In this document: positions 25,962 through 34,532 of the stretch, piece after piece | Numbering within the stretch: position 1 is the first letter of the stretch | How the letters are laid out: every line of letters starts with the position of its first letter | Origin: Dysgonomonas sp. 216 | GTDB taxonomy: Bacteria > Bacteroidota > Bacteroidia > Bacteroidales > Dysgonomonadaceae | Length of the DNA: 64,000 bases | Direction: 5' to 3' | Assembly: GCF_010501065.1 (NCBI RefSeq) | Contig: NZ_QVMM01000001.1 | Coordinates: forward strand, 173,083 to 237,082 | Program-made: the position numbers and the translations under genes | Notes under the pieces: model-generated | The model's database searches: none | What the model was told of the DNA's origin: nothing | Seen by the model: the letters and a program-made list of their open reading frames with translations, nothing else

Positions 25962-27785
25962 ATGAAGCAAAGAATACTACTGTTTTTAAGTATATTCGTC
26001 TATTTTGTAATAATATTTTTGTTCGGAAAAATATTGTTCTTTCTTATTCACTCCTCGCTTATCGAAGGATTGTCGTTTACCGATTTGCTTGGAGTTTTGT
26101 ATCATGGTTCCCTTCTCGACTCATCTACGAGTGGCTACCTGACCGTTATTCCTGCTTTAGTCATTATTTCTTCTATCTGGATTGCACGCCCGTTTATAAT
26201 CCGTTTTTTTAATATATACTACCTTATTATATCTGTATTAATTGCCATAATTACGGTTGTCGATATTGTATTATATTCTTATTGGGGATTTCACCTCGAC
26301 TCGTCGGTTTTCCTTTACCTTAAAGAACCCGAAGAAGCTTTTGCCAGTGTTTCTTTCCTCGAAATAATTGGAGGAACATTAGCCGTGGTTGTATTTTCGG
26401 CCATTACATATATAGGTTACGTTTTCATTATAAAGAAACAACTTCAGCAATTAGATAATCCTAAAAACAAACTAAAACCGTTTGTTTGCTTGCTTTTGTT
26501 TACTGTAGCCTTATTTATTCCGATAAGAGGCGGGGTCACGGTTTCGACAATGAATGTGGGACAGGTTTATTTTAGCGAAAGGATGTTTCTTAACCATGCA
26601 GCTATAAACCCGTCATTCAATTTGTTTTATTCGCTGACAAAGTCCGACGATTTTGCATCACAATATCAATTCTTCGACAAAGAAGAAGCGCAAAAACTGT
26701 TCGACGAAATGAACAGGATTCCGAAAGACACAGCCGTGAAACAAGTGCTGAATAATGAGCGCCCGAATGTAATTTTGTTTATACTCGAAAGTTTCTCGTT
26801 TGCTCCGGCATTAGATTCTGTTATTGCACCTAATATGAGTAGGTATGCATTGGAAGGCGTGTTTTTTGAGAATTTTTATGCAAACAGTTTCCGTACCGAC
26901 AGGGGACTTGTTTCGGTGTTGAGCGGGTATCCCGCACAGCCTACTGCCGCTATAATGAAATACCCTAAAAAATCGGGGACATTGCCTGCAATTCCTAAAT
27001 CGTTGCGAAAAGCCGGATATAACGAGCAATCGATATATTACGGGGGCGATGTAGATTTTGCAAATATGAGGTCGTATTTTGTTGGGTCGTGCGGAATAAA
27101 TAACATAATTGCCGACGACGATTATCCGCTAAAAGACCGCTTAACAAAATGGGGAGTTCCTGACGGCATTGTTTTGGACAGATTGTATAACGATTTGATG
27201 GAACAAAAACACCAACAACCGTTCTTTAAAATGGTGCTTACACTCAGTAGCCACGAACCGTTTGATGTGCCCATCAATAAATTTGACGAACCTTTTTTAA
27301 ACTCAATAAATTATGCCGACAAGTGTTTGGGCAATTTTGTAGAACGTTTAAAAGACTCCGAATTGTGGGACAATACACTTATTATTTTTGTCGCCGACCA
27401 TGCAACACAAGCCTATCCATATGGAATGGAGGTGTACGACAAAAGGCGTTTCCATATTCCGATGATTTGGATTGGCGGTGCAGTAAAAGAGCCTATGGTT
27501 GTTTCGGACTATGGCTCGCAGAACGACTTGGCGGCAACACTACTTTCTCAATTGGATGTAGATTATTCGGCATTCAGGTTTAGTAAGGATATGTTTAGTT
27601 CTGAACTCGAAAAATTCGCTTTTTTTTCTTACAGCAATGGATTCGGAATGATAAACACATCCGATACTTTTATTTACGACAACGATAGCGAGCATATCAT
27701 AAAGCAAGCTGACGATAGCCTATGCATGGAGAAAAAGGCTAAAGCTTTTTTCCAAACCATGTATCTCGACTTGGGAAGCCGTTAA
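25962..27785 (+). CDS. LTA synthase-like membrane phosphotransferase (alkaline phosphatase superfamily)
   Basis: A 607-residue inner-membrane enzyme: about five transmembrane helices in residues 1-190 followed by a periplasmic sulfatase-fold domain from about residue 265. Metal and nucleophile positions are visible: NVILFILESFS with Glu276, Thr312 in SFRTDRGLVSVLSG (nucleophile), and Asp479-His480 in VADHATQAYPYG. This layout is shared by LtaS, OpgB and EptA-type enzymes that move phosphoglycerol or phosphoethanolamine onto envelope glycans or lipid A. Gram-negative context makes a lipoteichoic acid product unlikely; the acceptor is unknown. Confidence 0.88.
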   Translation: MKQRILLFLSIFVYFVIIFLFGKILFFLIHSSLIEGLSFTDLLGVLYHGSLLDSSTSGYLTVIPALVIISSIWIARPFIIRFFNIYYLIISVLIAIITVVDIVLYSYWGFHLDSSVFLYLKEPEEAFASVSFLEIIGGTLAVVVFSAITYIGYVFIIKKQLQQLDNPKNKLKPFVCLLLFTVALFIPIRGGVTVSTMNVGQVYFSERMFLNHAAINPSFNLFYSLTKSDDFASQYQFFDKEEAQKLFDEMNRIPKDTAVKQVLNNERPNVILFILESFSFAPALDSVIAPNMSRYALEGVFFENFYANSFRTDRGLVSVLSGYPAQPTAAIMKYPKKSGTLPAIPKSLRKAGYNEQSIYYGGDVDFANMRSYFVGSCGINNIIADDDYPLKDRLTKWGVPDGIVLDRLYNDLMEQKHQQPFFKMVLTLSSHEPFDVPINKFDEPFLNSINYADKCLGNFVERLKDSELWDNTLIIFVADHATQAYPYGMEVYDKRRFHIPMIWIGGAVKEPMVVSDYGSQNDLAATLLSQLDVDYSAFRFSKDMFSSELEKFAFFSYSNGFGMINTSDTFIYDNDSEHIIKQADDSLCMEKKAKAFFQTMYLDLGSR

Positions 27786-27797
27786 ATTATTCCTCTT

Positions 27798-28436
27798 TTA
27801 AAACAACTGAATTTTTAAGCCGAACGATAGCCTTAAATAGTCGGTTGGTTTCAGGTAGCTATTTGTAAAAGCGCTTACTATATATAAATCGCAGCTGCTT
27901 ATCTCGTAGAAAAGCGTAAGCGATTTGGCAAAAAAACGTTTTTCCTCAGGGATATGCATAGTGAACCGTTGTCCGGCAAAAGCCCAGAATCTCATTTTCG
28001 TCGAAAAAGAATAATAATCGCTAGGATATTTATCGGGTTCCGACACCCAGAATTCTCCGTCGAATATTGTATTAACATACATTCCGCAGGTTAACGGATC
28101 TATCGAGAGCCATTCGTTAACTCTTTTCTGCCATGGTATAAAATTCTGTTTAACGGTAAGCGTCACTTTCGAATGGTTTGTCGAATATTTAGGTAAATAT
28201 CCTAAAAGGACATCGGTCTCCCATTGGTCGTTCTTTCCATAATCCCAGCCTATTCCGGCAGATACCAGCCCCATACCTCCCGCAAATTGCAATTTATAGT
28301 GAGTGGGAATTAGTTTTTGCCATGCTGTCTGATAATTTTCAACACGCTTTTCATAGCCATTCCGAGCCGAAACGGCAAAAGGAAATGCAATAAATACAAT
28401 TACCCAAAACCTTACATTAAAATTCAACCACTTCAT
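27798..28436 (-). CDS. Exported beta-rich protein, probable outer-membrane barrel
   Basis: A 212-residue protein with a signal peptide (MKWLNFNVRFWVIVFIAFPFAVSA). The mature part is rich in aromatic residues and alternating strands (YKLQFAGGMGLVSAGIGWDYG, TDVLLGYLPKY, KVTLTVKQNF) and ends with the strand YLRLSFGLKIQLF, an outer-membrane-type C-terminus ending in Phe. Its start overlaps the end of the phosphoesterase gene by 20 bp, so the two are co-translated. No family is recognised. Confidence 0.7.
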   Translation of the reverse strand: MKWLNFNVRFWVIVFIAFPFAVSARNGYEKRVENYQTAWQKLIPTHYKLQFAGGMGLVSAGIGWDYGKNDQWETDVLLGYLPKYSTNHSKVTLTVKQNFIPWQKRVNEWLSIDPLTCGMYVNTIFDGEFWVSEPDKYPSDYYSFSTKMRFWAFAGQRFTMHIPEEKRFFAKSLTLFYEISSCDLYIVSAFTNSYLKPTDYLRLSFGLKIQLF

Positions 28437-29220
28437 ATTCGTATAAATTATCAGGTTTTAGTGTAAAAACAAGGTATTTACGTTTCTTTATATTAGATAC
28501 GCCGTAATATATAACTCCATCGTCAAAAAGATCGTCGGTTGCAACACGATGGTTGTGTGCATTCAGGCAAAATTGCAGATTACGGAATTCTTTCAGATAC
28601 CGCTGAAACACATTAGCTATGTTGTTATTAAACTGGTCGTCGAACGGGCGTACGTGCATGGCAAATACGGTTTTTTTGTATGCTTCGCGTTCGTCGCTGT
28701 ACTCACTTTCGATGAATTGAAAATCGGGAACAGGATGCGAGTAATCGAACTCGAGGGCATTTGTATTCAGACATATGAACTTTGTATCTCCTGCCAGAAA
28801 AGAAAAGTTTTCGGGGCCGAATATTTTTCTGAAAATCTCTTCTCCGTTGGCAAGACAATCGTGGTTGCCTAACAGGGCAACATAAGGGACTTTCAGTCCA
28901 TTCATAATATCTCTTATCCAGATAAATTCTTTTGTCATCCCGAAATCGGCAATATCGCCCCCATGTATAACAAAATCTATATCATCTCTTTTATTCAGTA
29001 CTTTTACAAAGTCTTCGGTATCGTCGTACCAGCGTTGTGTATCTCCAATCATCGCAAAACGAATGGTTGTTTTACCTTCGCAAGCTTTTTCTATCCTCGC
29101 TATATTTTTAGCGTTAACGCCTGTTTCGCCCTTTATACGCCCATCATAAGGATGATATTCAATCATTTCGCACGACTGAAAGAAAACCGGAATTAACAAT
29201 AGAAGTAGTAAGTGTTTCAT
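28417..29220 (-). CDS. Calcineurin-like metallophosphoesterase lipoprotein
   Basis: A 267-residue lipoprotein with signal MKHLLLLLLIPVFFQSC. ATG 29220 is the start; a frame from 29256 adds a charged stretch that breaks the signal. Metallophosphoesterase motifs follow in order: GDTQ (usually GDxH), HGGDIADFG, LGNHD, MHVRP and NAHNHR, the ligands of a dinuclear metal centre. His in the first motif is replaced by Gln, as in some secreted members. Substrate unknown. It overlaps the downstream barrel gene by 20 bp. Confidence 0.86.
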   Translation of the reverse strand: MKHLLLLLLIPVFFQSCEMIEYHPYDGRIKGETGVNAKNIARIEKACEGKTTIRFAMIGDTQRWYDDTEDFVKVLNKRDDIDFVIHGGDIADFGMTKEFIWIRDIMNGLKVPYVALLGNHDCLANGEEIFRKIFGPENFSFLAGDTKFICLNTNALEFDYSHPVPDFQFIESEYSDEREAYKKTVFAMHVRPFDDQFNNNIANVFQRYLKEFRNLQFCLNAHNHRVATDDLFDDGVIYYGVSNIKKRKYLVFTLKPDNLYEYEVVEF

Positions 29221-29337
29221 GCTCCTGCTTTTTTTTGATTGGGCGCAAATATACAATATATGCTCTTTAATCCTTTAGATTTTCTTCACTATTAAACCCG
29301 GAAGGAGACAAAAAAATGTAAAAATGAACCCCCGATT

Positions 29338-29415
29338 ATTCTACCTACATAGAATTTCGCCTTTACTTAGGTATTCTCTGATATCTGTTTACCACAAAAC
29401 CTGACAATGCTGACA
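29338..29415 (-). repeat. Two-box intergenic repeat, copy C
   Basis: Minus-strand copy of the repeat. Box 1 at 29415-29396 reads TGTCAGCATTGTCAGGTTTT. Box 2 at 29355-29338 is a dyad ATTCTA-N6-TAGAAT with perfect arms. Start-to-start distance is 60 bp, as in copy A. It lies between the porin gene and the phosphoesterase gene in the same orientation as both. The rest of 29221-29595 shows only two hairpins near the porin end. Confidence 0.75.
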
Positions 29416-29495
29416 CTTTTTCATCGTTTTCTTACTTCGATTATCGTATACTACCGATTGTAAAGAATACTGCCCCAAGTATAGATAAAACAAAA

Positions 29496-29564
29496 AACCA
29501 ATATATGTAGAAAAGAAATTGGTTCAAACTAAAATACCCACATACTTTTCGGCATGCAGGTATT
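29496..29564 (-). terminator. Hairpins downstream of porin gene
   Basis: Two stems lie 30-100 bp after the porin stop: AATACC/GGTATT (29533-29538 with 29559-29564, plus inner CAT/ATG), followed on the minus strand by TTTT, and AACCAAT/ATTGGTT (29496-29502 with 29518-29524), followed by TTTTTG. They probably end the aspT-aspD-porin transcript. Confidence 0.5.
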
Positions 29565-29595
29565 CTAATATATATAATAAATTATTGCGGATTAC

Positions 29596-30690
29596 TTATT
29601 TTGCCTTAAACAGCCATCGGGTACCTATCAGAACCAAATGAGTATCTTTATTATTCAAGTTATTAAATTCTCCTTGAAAGTTGGTATTGCTATAAGCATA
29701 AGCAGCATGAAAACGCAAATCTTTGACAACCGATTGGGTAAATGGGTAAAACTCTATTGCCGCTTGTATACCTATACTTTCGTATGCATTACTATCATAA
29801 TCTTTGTCGTAACGTTGATTCCATGTTGTTTTAACTAAAGGTTTCCATTTGCCGAAATTATATTTAATATTGAGCGCAGTCGACTGGTCGCGTACATAAC
29901 GACTACCAAGTTCGGTATTGTTTACAATAGCGCTGTAATCCATATTCCGACTACCCAAAAAGTAGTCTAATTCGGTAGTGAATTTACCCAGATTGAGTTG
30001 TGTTCCAAGTGTTAGCCAGTTATAAAATTTTGTTTTTTCGTGTTGAAAAGCTCCATAGCCCCAGCGTGTTCTTAGTTTTTTATCGAGCAAATTACCTTGC
30101 CACAAAACATTCAGCGAAAAAGCCTTATTTTTGTATTCTTCGCTGGCAAATTGCGGCGAATCGGAGTTCACTACTTGTAAGTTTAGGGTTTGCGCTGCAA
30201 ATTTGTAAGCAACATTTACCCCTGTTTTATACATATCTATGTCTCCGTTTACCATTGTCGATTGGTAAATGTCGGCACCATTATAATCGTATTCGAAAGT
30301 TCCCAACTGCATCGATTGTTTACCTGCCGTTATTGTCCATTTATTACCTATGTCGAAAGCCAGCCATGCCTGATCTGTGGCACTCGAATAGTTGTCGCGC
30401 ACCAAAGGTGTTTGCGGCTTGTTGAAGCGGTGACGTACCCTGTACCGTATTCCCGGTATTACTTCTCCGGCAAACCATACCCTGAACGTCTGCCCTCTGA
30501 ATCCTGCATTATCGACATCGCCATTACTGATTTCGGACTGAAGATCGACACGGGTATCGAGCATGATATTCAGCATTTTATCGCCCCATATTAGTTTCTC
30601 CAGAATATTCTCACTTTCATGATGTTGGGCTTGTAGCTGAAAATTAACAGAGATTATGCATATTATGGCAAATAGTTTTTTCATCGTCAT
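29596..30690 (-). CDS. Outer-membrane porin, aspartate-cluster associated
   Basis: A 364-residue porin with a signal peptide (MKKLFAIICIISVNFQLQAQ) and a long series of amphipathic strands (RVWFAGEVIPGIRYRVRHRF, KWTITAGKQSMQLGTFEY, LRFHAAYAYSNTNF), ending in VLIGTRWLFKAK. The fold resembles OprO/OprP-type porins; the ion or solute is not readable. It is the third gene after aspT and aspD (84 bp), so it probably admits dicarboxylates or amino acids for that pathway (inference). Two Met codons (30690 or 30684) are possible starts. Confidence 0.78.
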   Translation of the reverse strand: MTMKKLFAIICIISVNFQLQAQHHESENILEKLIWGDKMLNIMLDTRVDLQSEISNGDVDNAGFRGQTFRVWFAGEVIPGIRYRVRHRFNKPQTPLVRDNYSSATDQAWLAFDIGNKWTITAGKQSMQLGTFEYDYNGADIYQSTMVNGDIDMYKTGVNVAYKFAAQTLNLQVVNSDSPQFASEEYKNKAFSLNVLWQGNLLDKKLRTRWGYGAFQHEKTKFYNWLTLGTQLNLGKFTTELDYFLGSRNMDYSAIVNNTELGSRYVRDQSTALNIKYNFGKWKPLVKTTWNQRYDKDYDSNAYESIGIQAAIEFYPFTQSVVKDLRFHAAYAYSNTNFQGEFNNLNNKDTHLVLIGTRWLFKAK

Positions 30691-30774
30691 ACGTATTTAT
30701 ATATAAAGTGCAGGAAGCATAATGCTCCCTACACTCTATTATTTTAGAACTCTATTCACATGAAAAGGATATTG

Positions 30775-32412
30775 TTATTTTGTGCTTTCCCATGCCTCTA
30801 CATAATCTTGCATAGTTTCGGAAAGTTCTTTACCTATAACACTGTAATCTTTATCTTCAAGATTCGCCAACGAGACCCTTACCGACCATTCGGGTCCGGC
30901 AAAGCCTCCACCGTTAAGCAGCACGATAGACGATTTTTCGGCAAGACGGAAAACAATGTCAACCGGCTCGAAATTCTTTTCGAGGAAAGTAACGAATTCT
31001 TTTCCGTAGTTCTTCATCGCCCACTCGTGAATATCTATCTCGCAGTAATATGCCGCCCGTTCGGGGTCGGGTATTACCGGAATATTAATTCCTTCCCATA
31101 ACAATGTGTAACGGTGTTGTAACAGATTTATACAATCGGTTTTGTATTTGTTCTCTTTGTCTAACAGGGCAAAGGTGGCAAATAATAGCATCTGTATTTG
31201 TTGAGGCGTAGACAGTCCGGCTGTATGGTTCAAAGCAACCTGACGGCTATCGGCTACAAGCCTGTCTATAAATTTCAGCTTTTCGGGATGCAATGTAAGG
31301 CTTTCGTAAAGTTTGGCGAGCCTTTCTTTGTCCTTTTCGGGTATAGCCGATAACATATCGTCGTAAATATTATCTTCGTACAAGGCAATTACACCCAAGC
31401 GCCAGCCTGTAGCCCCAAAGTATTTCGAGAATGAATATACGCACAACGTATTCTGTGGAAGTTCGTTCATCAGTGAAACAAAACCGGGAACAAACGTGCC
31501 GTAAACATCATCGGTTAATATCATCAGATTCGGGTTCAGGTTTTTCACAACCTTTACCAGATACTTGCGGCTGTGATCCGATATTTCGACCGATGTTGGG
31601 TTACTGGGGTTTACAATAAAAAATGCTTTGATTGATTTATCGCCCAGTTTATCCAATTCTTCGTCCGGATATTGGAAGGTAGAGTTGCCATCTTTATCTT
31701 TTCCCGAACCATGTATGAATGTTACTTTAAAATCATAACGTGCAAGTTCGGGTATTTCGAGGTAAGGTGTAAACACAGGAACGCCTAACGCTATACGGTC
31801 GCCTTTCTTCAACAAACAGTTTTCTATCAGCGAATCGAATATATAACACATGGCGGCTGTTCCTCCTTCTACGGCAAAAAGATCAAATTTTCCTGCTCTC
31901 GAAGGCTTATCTCCGCACATTTCCTGAATTAAATAATCGTGTACAACTTTCTCGGTTTGTTTTAGCATCCTTACGGGGCTGGGGTATTGGTCGCCAACAA
32001 CACCTTCGGCTAATTCAAATACCCACGAGTCAAGGTCGAATCCATGCTTATCTATTCCGTATTTGTACAATCCGTTTAGCAATTCAATACCCGGAGTCTG
32101 CTTTTCTTTTTTAAGAAAAGCTTCGAATCGTTTTGCGATACCCGATTTTTGAGGAATACCTGCTATCCCTGACGGTTTTTGCATTGCAAGTTTACTTTCT
32201 TCAACACCAAACATACCAAGTATAAAGAATGCCTCGCGAGGTACGGTTGCAGTCCAGTTTGGATTTCCGCGTCCTGCATTCAGCATTGTTTTCACAGGCT
32301 TTTTCTGCTGATCGGAAGCCAAAGTTATCAGATTGTCTTTCAGTTCGAACGGACTTAATTGTTCCAATTGTTGTTCGCGTTTGCGCGAAGTCCTTAATTT
32401 ATCTATATCCAT
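30775..32412 (-). CDS. aspD: Aspartate 4-decarboxylase / aspartate aminotransferase (PLP)
   Basis: A 545-residue PLP enzyme that decarboxylates L-aspartate at the beta carbon to give L-alanine and CO2, with side transaminase activity. The fold type I core shows AVEGGTAAMCYIF, FIVNPSNPTSVEIS and the PLP Lys in YSFSKYFGATGWRLG. Length agrees with the AspD/AsdA family (about 530-545), which is longer than ordinary aminotransferases. It is 37 bp downstream of the aspartate:alanine antiporter gene aspT, the standard pairing. Confidence 0.93.
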   Translation of the reverse strand: MDIDKLRTSRKREQQLEQLSPFELKDNLITLASDQQKKPVKTMLNAGRGNPNWTATVPREAFFILGMFGVEESKLAMQKPSGIAGIPQKSGIAKRFEAFLKKEKQTPGIELLNGLYKYGIDKHGFDLDSWVFELAEGVVGDQYPSPVRMLKQTEKVVHDYLIQEMCGDKPSRAGKFDLFAVEGGTAAMCYIFDSLIENCLLKKGDRIALGVPVFTPYLEIPELARYDFKVTFIHGSGKDKDGNSTFQYPDEELDKLGDKSIKAFFIVNPSNPTSVEISDHSRKYLVKVVKNLNPNLMILTDDVYGTFVPGFVSLMNELPQNTLCVYSFSKYFGATGWRLGVIALYEDNIYDDMLSAIPEKDKERLAKLYESLTLHPEKLKFIDRLVADSRQVALNHTAGLSTPQQIQMLLFATFALLDKENKYKTDCINLLQHRYTLLWEGINIPVIPDPERAAYYCEIDIHEWAMKNYGKEFVTFLEKNFEPVDIVFRLAEKSSIVLLNGGGFAGPEWSVRVSLANLEDKDYSVIGKELSETMQDYVEAWESTK

Positions 32413-32449
32413 AATTCAATATTTATTTGATGATACGTCATTTTTATAT

Positions 32450-34150
32450 TTAACTCATTAACAGCACGATGACAACACCCCAGATGATAAGCAACGTATT
32501 ACCTATTGCATAAGTAGTGGTGTACGACAGGGCAGGAACTTTACTGTTTAAACTGTCCTGAATTGCACCTAATGCCGCTGTTGTTGTACGTGCGCCGGCA
32601 CAAGCGCCTAATGTTATAGCCGGATTGAATTTGAAAACAAAACGTCCTAATAGTATCCCGATAAGCATTGGAACCAGACTGACGAAAATTCCGGCAATAA
32701 ACAAACTTACTCCAGCAGTTTTAAGCCCGGCTATAAAATCGGGGCCTGCATTAATACCTACAATTGCAATAAAGATATTAAGCCCCAAGTTGTTCATTAA
32801 CCATATTGATGGCTGGGGAATTGCTCCGAATGTGGGGCGAAGAGAACGTATCCACCCGAATATAATACCCATAATTAATACACCACCACTGGCACTCAGG
32901 CTTAACGGAATGTTTCCTGTACGTAATGTTAACGATCCCAATATGCCGCCAATAAATATTCCAAGTCCGACATACAACAGGTCGGTAATTGTAGTGGGAC
33001 GTTCGGCATAACCAATGTAAGAGGCAAAGCGATCAACATCGGCTTTCCGCCCTTCAATTTCCACAATATCGCCTCGCTGCAATTTAATATTGTTCAGCAG
33101 CGGAATAGAGGCTTTTCCTCTATGTATTTTACGTATAATAACACCATGTCGCTCTTTACAGGTTTTTAATTCTTTCAATGTTTTTGTTGTTATATCCTTC
33201 TTCGAAATTATAACCCTGAGAGCCTCCGCCTTAAAGTTTAACAATTCTATATCGGCAACTTCGGTTCCTATTATATTTTCGTCAGCCAATAACGAATCAA
33301 TTGGTCCGTTTAAAACAAGGCGATCTCCCTTACCTATCGGAGAGTCGGCTTGAGGTTCTTGTATTATATCGCCTTTCGACGGGCGTATACGCTCAATGTA
33401 TACAGGCCAGCCTTGCTGAATTAACAAATTCTCTACATCCTGTACCGTTCTGGGCTGATCGAAATAACCGCTCGAAGCTTCAATAACCCTGAATGTCGTA
33501 CCGTCATAAGCTTCTTCTAGCGATGTGTCACTATCTTCGATTGATCCTCCTAACGATTGTTCATAATCCCTTATTTGTTGCATAACATTTTTGCCTAAGA
33601 GCTTAGGACCTACAGACGATAAAAACCAAGCTGTACCTGCTGTCCCAAAAATGTAAGTTACGGCATACGCCACCGGTATTTGGTTTATGAAAGAGTGCTT
33701 CTGTTCTTCACTTATACTCAGTTGATTTATAGTGTCGGAGGCTACACCAATTACAGCCGAAATAGTATTTGCTCCGGCCAACAGACCTGCCGAGTTACCT
33801 AAATCGAATCCGGCAATTATTGAGCAAACCCAAGCCATAGCCAAACAGGCAACACATACTATCGCAGCAAATGCAATTTGAGGCAATCCTTCTTTCTTCA
33901 AGCTATGAACAAACTGAGGCCCTACACTATAACCTACAGCAAAAAGGAATATCAGAAAGAAAGTTGATTTTACTGTGGGAGAAACACTTATGTGCAATTG
34001 CCCGATTATTACGCCCATCAATAGCACTCCGGTGACCGATCCCAGACTAAACCCTTTTATCTTTACTTTACCTATAGCAAAACCTAAGGCTAATGTTAAA
34101 AAGATAGCAAGCTCGGGCGAGGCTTGCATGGTTTTTATTATCCATTCCAT
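32450..34150 (-). CDS. aspT: Aspartate:alanine antiporter (AAE family)
   Basis: A 566-residue inner-membrane exchanger. N-terminal helices (about 1-165) carry the family motif GFSLGSVTGVLLMGVIIGQL. A central cytoplasmic part has two RCK_C (TrkA-C) domains (about 205-375), and a second helical half holds SLSASGGVLIMGIIFGWIRS and TLGACAGARTTTAALGAIQD. AspT swaps external aspartate(1-) for internal alanine(0). With AspD consuming a proton per decarboxylation, the pair generates proton motive force (known from Tetragenococcus). It is the first gene of the operon. Confidence 0.93.
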   Translation of the reverse strand: MEWIIKTMQASPELAIFLTLALGFAIGKVKIKGFSLGSVTGVLLMGVIIGQLHISVSPTVKSTFFLIFLFAVGYSVGPQFVHSLKKEGLPQIAFAAIVCVACLAMAWVCSIIAGFDLGNSAGLLAGANTISAVIGVASDTINQLSISEEQKHSFINQIPVAYAVTYIFGTAGTAWFLSSVGPKLLGKNVMQQIRDYEQSLGGSIEDSDTSLEEAYDGTTFRVIEASSGYFDQPRTVQDVENLLIQQGWPVYIERIRPSKGDIIQEPQADSPIGKGDRLVLNGPIDSLLADENIIGTEVADIELLNFKAEALRVIISKKDITTKTLKELKTCKERHGVIIRKIHRGKASIPLLNNIKLQRGDIVEIEGRKADVDRFASYIGYAERPTTITDLLYVGLGIFIGGILGSLTLRTGNIPLSLSASGGVLIMGIIFGWIRSLRPTFGAIPQPSIWLMNNLGLNIFIAIVGINAGPDFIAGLKTAGVSLFIAGIFVSLVPMLIGILLGRFVFKFNPAITLGACAGARTTTAALGAIQDSLNSKVPALSYTTTYAIGNTLLIIWGVVIVLLMS

Positions 34151-34532
34151 AAAGCTTTTTGTTTTTTAACTTCTATAACCTAATGTGTATTAAATCTTTT
34201 CTTAGATATAGAACAAGCCTATGTGCTTTTTGTTTTTGGGGTTGAAGCTAAAAGGAATTAATAAACCGACACTTGTATTCTCGAAGTTCGCAATTGTAAA
34301 GACTTTTGAAGAATTTTGCCTACTAAAAAATGATTGGTAAAAAAATAAATTCTGAGAATGAAATGTAATAACAAAGCTTTTTTTCACTCTTAAAAAGCTA
34401 ATTAACAATATTAATGAGACTTTTTTAGGAATAATAATGCTCCGATTTGTGAAAAGTGTTTAAATTTGCAAATTAATCTAATATGTTTTACATATTTTGC
34501 ATGCGAAAACAACAAACAAACATAACACAACT
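34151..34532. promoter_or_regulatory. Divergent region aspT / MBG-repeat protein with -7 box
   Basis: 382 bp without a gene. Plus-strand TAAATTTG (TAnnTTTG) at 34461-34468 is 65 bp before the MBG-protein ATG. No convincing promoter box was found for aspT, and a 68-codon minus frame at 34202-34408 has no supporting features. Confidence 0.4.

Noticed and set aside
30000..30594. Plus-strand frames opposite the porin and aspD genes
   Set aside because: Antisense shadows of strong coding sequences with no domain or signal features.
34202..34408. 68-codon minus-strand frame upstream of aspT
   Set aside because: Low-complexity AT-rich composition, no start context, no similarity recognised.
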